Source: UBA5543 sp964464965 (GTDB lineage: Bacteria > Bacteroidota > Bacteroidia > Chitinophagales > Chitinophagaceae). From it: a stretch of DNA of 64,000 bases. Both the position numbers and the translations under genes were made by a program. The notes beneath the pieces are model-generated. The model was not told where the DNA came from, searched no databases, and worked only from the letters and a program-made list of their open reading frames with translations. The DNA is taken from NCBI GenBank assembly GCA_964464965.1, contig CAYXHM010000004.1:186001-250000 (forward strand), in the 5' to 3' direction. Position 1 is the stretch's first letter, and each line of letters opens with the position of its first letter. Shown here piece after piece: positions 58,183 to 64,000 of the stretch.

Positions 58183-61100
58183 ATGCATATTCTTTTTGTA
58201 CCCCTTTATGATTTTTTCAAACGGAGAAAACCACTGTTTTGGGTTGTATTTCTCCTGTCTTTTTTTCTATGGGTTGGCCTGTCATTTAAAGTAAAGCTTA
58301 AAGAAGACATCACTTCCATGTTGCCTGACAGTAAAGCGCTGAAGGCAATGAACGATGTTATCAGCCATACCCAATCAGGAGAGCAGGTAATATTCCTGGT
58401 GTCATTTACAGATAGTAGTTATAGAGATGATGACAGCCTGGTAATAGCTGCCAATGATTTTAACGAGCGTTTTACACAGCAGTTTGATAAAGATATAGAT
58501 ACCATAATACTGCAACCAGGCAGTGGCTATGAAGAAGTACTAACCGGCATGGTGCAGCAAAACCTGCCACTCTTCCTTACCGAAAGCGATTACAGGAAAA
58601 TAGATAGCCTGGTTATGCCTGAGCAGGTCGGTAATACATTGGCTGCTAATAAACGTGTCCTGTTATCTCCGGCAAGTGTTGTTTATAAAAAACTTGTTGC
58701 TGACGACCCTGTGGGTATTTCAGGAATTGTATGGAATAAACTGCGTACACTGCAATATGACGACAGTTACGAAACCTATGATGGATACCTGTTTCACCGC
58801 GAATCAGGTAAGCTGACATTCTTTTTAAAGCTGGCGAATAAAGGAAGTGAAACCGGGAAAAATTCAATATTCTTCCAATCGGCAGATGATTTTATTGAAG
58901 ACTGGCAGCAAAAGCATCCTGGTATTAAAATTACCTACTTTGGGGGCCCTGTAGTTGCAGCGGGCAACGCTGCCCAGATGCGTACAGATACGATAGTTAC
59001 CCTGTCTGTTACTATCATTGCGTTATTAGCCCTTACCTTTTATTATTTCCGCCGCAGGAGGACACCGCTGCTTTTACTTGTACCGGTGCTGTATGGTGGG
59101 GCAATGGGCATGGGCATTGTTTCGTTGTTCCAAGGCAGCATATCTGTAATAGCATTAGGAGGTGGTGCAATTATCATGGGTATTGCCATAGATTTTTCTA
59201 TACATTTTTTATCGCAGGCCAGGAAAAGTCATGATATCAGGGATACGGTTAAGGAGCTATCCCAGCCACTTACACTTGGTAGTTTCACCACCATAGCTGC
59301 ATTTCTTTCATTAAGGCTGGTCAGCACACCTATTTTACAGGACATGGGCCTATTTGCCGCTGCAAGCTTATTAGGGGCGGCGTTATGCACCTTGATATTC
59401 CTGCCACACCTGCCGATAGGCAACAAGCAGATTTATACCCCCAAACCTACTGTACTTGATAAGATAGCAAAATGGAAGCCTGAAGCGAATAAATGGCTGG
59501 TGTTGTTCATCCTGTTGTTCACCCCTGTAATGTTATATTTCAGTTCAGGTGTCAGCTTTGACAGCAACCTGATGAACCTCAATTATCTTTCGCCAAAACT
59601 GCGGGAAGCTGAAAAAGAAGTGAGTAGTGTGAGCGCTGTTGCTTTAAGTTCTATATTCTTGGTAGCGCAGGACGATACAGAAGATAAGGCCCTGCAAAAA
59701 TTGCAAGCCATTAATGATACGATAAGTACATTAATGGCACGCGGCTGGGTGAGGGGAGTATCTGACCCAACATTGCTGCTTACATCTAAACAGGAGCAAC
59801 AACGTCGTATTAACAGGTGGAACAACTACTGGACGCAAGAAAAACGTGCTTCAGTACTGGAGGCTGTAAATTCTGCTGCAGTTCAGTCGGGCTTTGCGGC
59901 CAATGCATTCACAGGATTCGAAGAGACAATCACCAAAAGCTATCAGCCACTTGACGATGAATCTGTCGCTGTACTCAAAACATTGTTCCCAAGCAGTTTT
60001 TCCGGCAATGCTGATGAGCATTATGCTATAGCGGCTTTAAAGGTACCTGCTGAACATCGGAAGCAGGTTTTTGAGGCGCTGGAAAAACAGGACGTTGTAA
60101 CAGTTACAGACCGCCAGCAGGGGGCCAGTCAACTGGTAGCTATTCTGAAAATCGACTTTACACATATAGCCATTTATTCCTCGCTCATTGTATTTTTTGC
60201 ACTACTGATTGGTTATGGCAGAATAGAATTAGCAATAATCGCCTTTCTGCCAATGGCTATATCATGGATATGGATACTTGGCCTGATGTCTTTACTGGGT
60301 TTGCAATTCAATATCGTCAACATTATTTTCTCTTCACTCATCTTTGGCCTGGGCGATGATTATACCATATTTACTATGGATGGCCTGGTAGAACGTTACA
60401 GGACAGGCAAAGAGAAACTCTCTTCAGTACGTGCAGCTGTTTATGTATCTGCAGTAACAGTCGTTATAGGTTTAGGCGTGCTGTTATTGGCAAAACATCC
60501 CGCACTCAGGTCTATCGCTTTTATATCCGTCACAGGGTTGGTCTGTGTGCTGTTCATATCACAAACATTGCAGCCTTTCCTGTTCAACTGGTTTATACAG
60601 CGCAGGGCAGATAAAAAGTTCCTGCCATTTACCTTATCCAGTTTCCTGATATCCTTGTTCGCTTTCTTCTATTTCTTTACGGGGTCTATGGTGCTCACGG
60701 TACTTGGTTTCATATTCACACGCCTGTGGCCATTTGGTAGAGAACGGGGTAAATACCTGTTTCATATCTGCATCAGCAGATACACCTGGAGTATGATGTA
60801 CATCATGGTAAACCAGCGTAAGCGTATTTACAAACTGGCAGGGGAGGATTATAAAAAACCTGCAGTGTATATTGCCAACCACAGTTCTTTCCTGGATATA
60901 CTTATAACAACCATGCTCAACCCGCATATGATATTGCTGACCAACCGGTGGGTATGGAAGTCGCCGGTGTTTGGTGCGGTAGTGCGTATGGCAGAGTATT
61001 ACCCTGTGGCCGATGGTGCGGAAGATAGTATAGAGCCTTTGCGCGACCTGGTAAACCGTGGTTACTCTATTATGGTATTTCCTGAAGGCACACGGAGTTA

Positions 61101-62013
61101 TGACGATAAAATGAAGCGCTTTCATAAAGGTGCCTTCTATGTAGCAGAGCAGTTGAAACTGGATATAGTACCTGTATTATTGCACGGGGTAAACTATACC
61201 ATGCAAAAGGGCGATTGGCTGTTGAAAAACGGCACCTGCTCTGTTTATATTCATCCGCACATATCGCCGGATGATACCCGCTTTGGTAAAAACTATAGTG
61301 AACGTGCTAAACTGATAGGGCGTTGGATGCGTAATGAACTGGAAGCGGTAAAAGTAAAAGATGAAACACCACGATATTTTAAAGAGCAACTACTACGTAC
61401 CTATACCTACAAAGGCCCTGTGCTGGAATGGTATTGCCGCATAAAGATTGCGCTGGAGGGCTATTACGAACAGTTTCATGCCCTGCTGCCACGCACAGGT
61501 AAGTTTTACGACCTGGGTTGCGGCTATGGTTTTATGACATATATGCTGCACTGGTCTGCACAGGGGCGGGAGTTCATTGGCATAGATTACGACGAAGAAA
61601 AAATAGAAACCGCCCAACATAATTTCCTGCGCGATGAGCATATAAGGTTTGAGCAGGGAGACCTGACAAAAGTAGATTTGCAACCGTGCGATGGTATTAT
61701 CATAGCCGATGTTTTGCACTACCTGTTACCACAGCAGCAAAGCGAATTATTAGATAAATGCTGCAATGCACTGAATGACAATGGCATATTAATAGTGCGC
61801 GATGGTATTTCTGAATTATCAGGCCGTATTAAAGGCACAAAACTGACTGAAATATTCTCTACTAAGATATTCGGCTTTAATAAAACCCAAAACGGGCTGC
61901 ACTTCATCAGCAGGAAACTGATAGACGACTTCGCAGCAAAAAATAACATGCAGGTGCAGGTTATAGATAATGCAAAGCACACAGCTAACCTGGTATTTGT
62001 ATTAAGGAAGTAG
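58183..62013 (+). CDS. MMPL exporter fused to PlsC-type acyltransferase and SAM methyltransferase
   Basis: The 1276-residue fusion has an RND/MMPL exporter at about 1-860. It has two large extracytoplasmic domains and two six-helix bundles. The bundles carry GGGAIIMGIAIDFSIHF (about 325-341) and IFGLGDDYTIFTMDG (about 718-732), with the proton-relay Asp residues. A lysophosphatidate-type acyltransferase follows at about 885-1075 (NHSSFLD = HX4D; VFPEGTRSYDDKMKRFHKGAFY). A class I methyltransferase is at about 1090-1276 (FYDLGCGYGFMTYML; FIGIDYDEEKIETAQ). The architecture suits building and exporting a lipid or polyene. It lies 25 nt after the NamZ-like gene. Confidence 0.92.
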   Translation: MHILFVPLYDFFKRRKPLFWVVFLLSFFLWVGLSFKVKLKEDITSMLPDSKALKAMNDVISHTQSGEQVIFLVSFTDSSYRDDDSLVIAANDFNERFTQQFDKDIDTIILQPGSGYEEVLTGMVQQNLPLFLTESDYRKIDSLVMPEQVGNTLAANKRVLLSPASVVYKKLVADDPVGISGIVWNKLRTLQYDDSYETYDGYLFHRESGKLTFFLKLANKGSETGKNSIFFQSADDFIEDWQQKHPGIKITYFGGPVVAAGNAAQMRTDTIVTLSVTIIALLALTFYYFRRRRTPLLLLVPVLYGGAMGMGIVSLFQGSISVIALGGGAIIMGIAIDFSIHFLSQARKSHDIRDTVKELSQPLTLGSFTTIAAFLSLRLVSTPILQDMGLFAAASLLGAALCTLIFLPHLPIGNKQIYTPKPTVLDKIAKWKPEANKWLVLFILLFTPVMLYFSSGVSFDSNLMNLNYLSPKLREAEKEVSSVSAVALSSIFLVAQDDTEDKALQKLQAINDTISTLMARGWVRGVSDPTLLLTSKQEQQRRINRWNNYWTQEKRASVLEAVNSAAVQSGFAANAFTGFEETITKSYQPLDDESVAVLKTLFPSSFSGNADEHYAIAALKVPAEHRKQVFEALEKQDVVTVTDRQQGASQLVAILKIDFTHIAIYSSLIVFFALLIGYGRIELAIIAFLPMAISWIWILGLMSLLGLQFNIVNIIFSSLIFGLGDDYTIFTMDGLVERYRTGKEKLSSVRAAVYVSAVTVVIGLGVLLLAKHPALRSIAFISVTGLVCVLFISQTLQPFLFNWFIQRRADKKFLPFTLSSFLISLFAFFYFFTGSMVLTVLGFIFTRLWPFGRERGKYLFHICISRYTWSMMYIMVNQRKRIYKLAGEDYKKPAVYIANHSSFLDILITTMLNPHMILLTNRWVWKSPVFGAVVRMAEYYPVADGAEDSIEPLRDLVNRGYSIMVFPEGTRSYDDKMKRFHKGAFYVAEQLKLDIVPVLLHGVNYTMQKGDWLLKNGTCSVYIHPHISPDDTRFGKNYSERAKLIGRWMRNELEAVKVKDETPRYFKEQLLRTYTYKGPVLEWYCRIKIALEGYYEQFHALLPRTGKFYDLGCGYGFMTYMLHWSAQGREFIGIDYDEEKIETAQHNFLRDEHIRFEQGDLTKVDLQPCDGIIIADVLHYLLPQQQSELLDKCCNALNDNGILIVRDGISELSGRIKGTKLTEIFSTKIFGFNKTQNGLHFISRKLIDDFAAKNNMQVQVIDNAKHTANLVFVLRK

Positions 62014-62021
62014 CAATCATT

Positions 62022-62056
62022 ATCTCCCTATCCTTTAGAGGAGGCGGGGAGATTTT
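62022..62056. terminator. Hairpin between the MMPL fusion gene and the ABC permease gene
   Basis: ATCTCCC (62022-62028) pairs with GGGAGAT (62047-62053), followed by TTTTCT on the + strand. Confidence 0.65.
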
Positions 62057-63376
62057 CTACTGCACCGATTGGCTACGTTTTTTATTTCTATAGGTACTTA
62101 CTATCCATAGCAATGTGCTGAATGCGTACAGGATAATTATATGAGGCAAAACATCCAGCAGGCTGCCATTGCGCAATGTTATCTGGTTAATACCGTCCAG
62201 CCCCCAGTAGAGTGGTGATATCATAGCAATCTTTTGCAGCAGGGGAGAGAATATCTCTACCGGTACCCATATACCCCCCAAAGCTGATAACATAACAACA
62301 GATATAGCCCCGAATGGCATCGCCTGGTTGGCGGTTTTAAATACTACACCTATAAAATACCCGTAAGATGTGGCAGCTACAGCTATAGCAATAGCCATTG
62401 GTAAAAGTAACCATCCGTTCAGACCAAGGTATAAAGACGGTAAACCCAGCAGTGGCAACAGCCATATACCTACGCAGAACATCAGTATAAACTGAATAGT
62501 ACAGACTATGGTATAAAATAATATTTTACCTAATGCTACCATGCGCCTGGCATGTGGTATCAGTTCTATACGCAGTGCACTGCCTTCTTCACGTTCTCTT
62601 ATCAGGTGGCTGCATATGGGTATTACAATAAAGAACATGCCGAATATAGCCCATGCAGGTACATTGTGCTGTACACTGTTCATGTATTTACTATGTTCTT
62701 CTTTGTTGCTGAGCTTCTCTTCCCGTATGCCTATCCCTTTAAAAACCTTTTCAAAATCAGGTGGCGATGTTGTTACGGAGGCTATACTGACGCTATCAGT
62801 TGTATCTGGAGTACCCATTGCTGACAGGCGTTCTATCAATACATGACTGCTGGCGGCGGTTATCAGCTTATCCAGCGCAAAACCCACAGACATACGGAAG
62901 GTTGGCTTCGAAACGGGGTCGAAGTACATACGTATATACATACTGTCCCTTGCCTCGCGCGATGGCATTTTGCCTGCTCCCAGTTTTTCAGATATGCTGT
63001 TGGCTACTATGTTGGCTGCATTTACCATTTCGGCAGTGGTGCCCCTGGGTATTACTATGCCTACTTGATAATCTCCCTTTTCCAGCAATCGTTTCAGTTC
63101 TGTTTCAGTAAGGGCCTTACCATCTATGCTATCAGTTACGCGAAAACTGCCACTCTCTTTCAGGCCTCTTCTTATAGATTTTGCTATACTGCCATTATCA
63201 TGGTCTGCTACCAGCAGCTCAAACTTCAAAGCCTGGTAATCTTTAAATGGCGCATCCTGTATCGTAGCCATAACTACAATTAATATAGCCGGCATCAGGA
63301 ACAGGAGCATAAAACCGGCAACATCACGGCGGGTTAGTATCCATTCCTTTATTATCGTCGCCAGTATTTTTCTCAT
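62057..63376 (-). CDS. ABC-2 type transporter permease
   Basis: The start is ATG 63376 (MRKILATIIKEWILTRRDVAG), giving 439 residues; a TTG at 63394 is disfavoured. One N-terminal helix (FMLLFLMPAILIVVMATIQ) is followed by a large extracytoplasmic domain (about 40-230) and five to six C-terminal helices. IREREEGSALRIELIPHARRM is the conserved coupling segment, and GGIWVPVEIFSPLLQKIAMISPLYWGLDG the C-terminal one. This is the ABC2_membrane_3 (YhgE/YbhS-like) exporter permease. It is 18 nt after the ATPase gene. Confidence 0.92.
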   Translation of the reverse strand: MRKILATIIKEWILTRRDVAGFMLLFLMPAILIVVMATIQDAPFKDYQALKFELLVADHDNGSIAKSIRRGLKESGSFRVTDSIDGKALTETELKRLLEKGDYQVGIVIPRGTTAEMVNAANIVANSISEKLGAGKMPSREARDSMYIRMYFDPVSKPTFRMSVGFALDKLITAASSHVLIERLSAMGTPDTTDSVSIASVTTSPPDFEKVFKGIGIREEKLSNKEEHSKYMNSVQHNVPAWAIFGMFFIVIPICSHLIREREEGSALRIELIPHARRMVALGKILFYTIVCTIQFILMFCVGIWLLPLLGLPSLYLGLNGWLLLPMAIAIAVAATSYGYFIGVVFKTANQAMPFGAISVVMLSALGGIWVPVEIFSPLLQKIAMISPLYWGLDGINQITLRNGSLLDVLPHIIILYAFSTLLWIVSTYRNKKRSQSVQ

Positions 63377-63394
63377 AGTGCTTATATAAGTCAA

Positions 63395-64000
63395 TTAATC
63401 CCTTACTGTACGCCCGGTGTAGTGCAGGAATACATCTTCCAGTCTTTTGCAATCTTCTGTTGTTTCTATAAGTTCTTCAGGGGTGCCATTTACTATGAAT
63501 TTCCCTTCGTCTATTATCACTACTTCATCACATATTTTTTCGGCTTCGTCCAGCAGGTGAGAGGTGTACAATATGGTTTTGCCCAATTCCTGGTATTCTT
63601 TCAGAAAATCCAGTATCATGGTGCGCGATTGTACGTCTACACCCGCAGTGGGTTCATCCAGTATCAGTATTTCGGGATAATGCAGCAGCGAGGCTATGAT
63701 ATTTGCCCTGCGTTTCATTCCACCACTATACCTGTTTATTCTTTTGTCTGCGTGCTTGTCCAGCCCTAAGCGTTCCAGCAACCTGGAGCCCCGTTCTTTT
63801 ATAAACTTATCCGTTATATTATACAGCCTTCCTATATAGTAAAAGTTTTCCCACGCCGTCAGGTTGGGAAACAGGGCTATGTGTTGCGGCACTACGCCTA
63901 TCTGCGCCCTTACCGCCAGTGTATGCTCTATTGAATCTACGCCAAACACGCGTACATGCCCGCTATCAGGCCTTACCAGCCCGCATATAATATTTATGGT
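63395..64000 (-). CDS. ABC transporter ATP-binding protein, partial (N-terminus outside window)
   Basis: The frame is open to the window edge; the residues upstream of the first possible start read TINIICGLVRPDSGHVRVFG, the stretch that normally follows Walker A, so Walker A lies just outside. Inside are the Q-loop IGVVPQHIALFPNLTAWEN, the signature YSGGMKRRANII, Walker B EILILDEPTAGVD and the H-loop TSHLLDEA. It powers the permease that follows. The pair is an export system (lipid, antibiotic or polymer); the substrate is not readable here. Confidence 0.94.
   Translation of the reverse strand, partial: TINIICGLVRPDSGHVRVFGVDSIEHTLAVRAQIGVVPQHIALFPNLTAWENFYYIGRLYNITDKFIKERGSRLLERLGLDKHADKRINRYSGGMKRRANIIASLLHYPEILILDEPTAGVDVQSRTMILDFLKEYQELGKTILYTSHLLDEAEKICDEVVIIDEGKFIVNGTPEELIETTEDCKRLEDVFLHYTGRTVRD

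Noticed and set aside
1..64000. tRNA, rRNA, tmRNA, SRP RNA, insertion sequences, prophage
   Set aside because: None of the conserved signatures (T-arm GGTTCGA.TCC in a cloverleaf, 4.5S apical loop, transposase or integrase motifs) was seen outside coding sequence.

Overview
The window looks like a chromosomal segment of a Gram-negative Bacteroidota, most likely Chitinophagia/Chitinophagaceae; the genus cannot be read from the sequence. Evidence: many genes are preceded by the Bacteroidota -7 promoter motif TAnnTTTG. Four large secreted proteins end in type IX secretion (T9SS) sorting domains. LPS core genes (kdsB, hldD), a diheme-type sdhCAB, a bacilliredoxin and several Bacteroidota-typical families (DUF4105, DUF6157, Cys-rich PSP1 protein) are present. 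There is no rRNA, tRNA, CRISPR array, insertion sequence or prophage. The single certain RNA gene is RNase P RNA (rnpB, about 55970-56335).

Layout. 1-10 kb: a partial outer-membrane protein, ffh, a PSP1/RicT-like protein with a long basic tail, a ChaA-type antiporter, truA, a DUF2157 membrane protein and guaB. A possible promoter-hairpin-terminator sRNA lies between the last two. 9-13 kb: a PaaK-like ligase, DUF1697, a ParE-type toxin-antitoxin pair and a sterol-desaturase-family enzyme. 13-23.5 kb: a phosphohexomutase, a secreted PhoD phosphatase with a tandem-domain T9SS partner, then ddl, a PASTA protein and another T9SS protein. 23.5-32.7 kb: rhodanese, sdhC-sdhA-(unknown secreted protein)-sdhB, DUF4105, a hydrolase and a PKD/gliding-type T9SS protein.

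32.8-39.2 kb is one tightly packed, probably co-transcribed + strand run. It holds an SDR, a 4HBT thioesterase, cinA, aroK, DUF423, kdsB, a polysaccharide deacetylase, a LolA-like carrier, a lipoprotein and a hot-dog dehydratase, and closes with a strong terminator. Several of these families also occur in aryl-polyene/flexirubin lipid-pigment systems, as does the 1276-residue MMPL-acyltransferase-methyltransferase fusion at 58.2-62.0 kb. No ketosynthase is present, so the link is an inference.

39-55 kb: an exported FrnE/DsbA protein, DUF6157, a VOC protein, an 883-residue T9SS protein, hldD with a His-rich mini membrane protein, and 3-hydroxyanthranilate dioxygenase/CNNM protein/gmk. Then come bacilliredoxin, a fused ftcD, DUF58, yceD-rpmF-plsX, a lipoprotein, a hydrolase and ogt. 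55-64 kb: an outer-membrane lipoprotein, rnpB, an FKBP isomerase, a NamZ-like muramidase, the MMPL fusion and an ABC exporter cut by the window end. Most of the content is housekeeping and cell-envelope related. The best candidates for something undescribed are the sRNA at about 7.36-7.45 kb, the trifunctional exporter fusion, and the secreted protein gene inserted inside the sdh operon.
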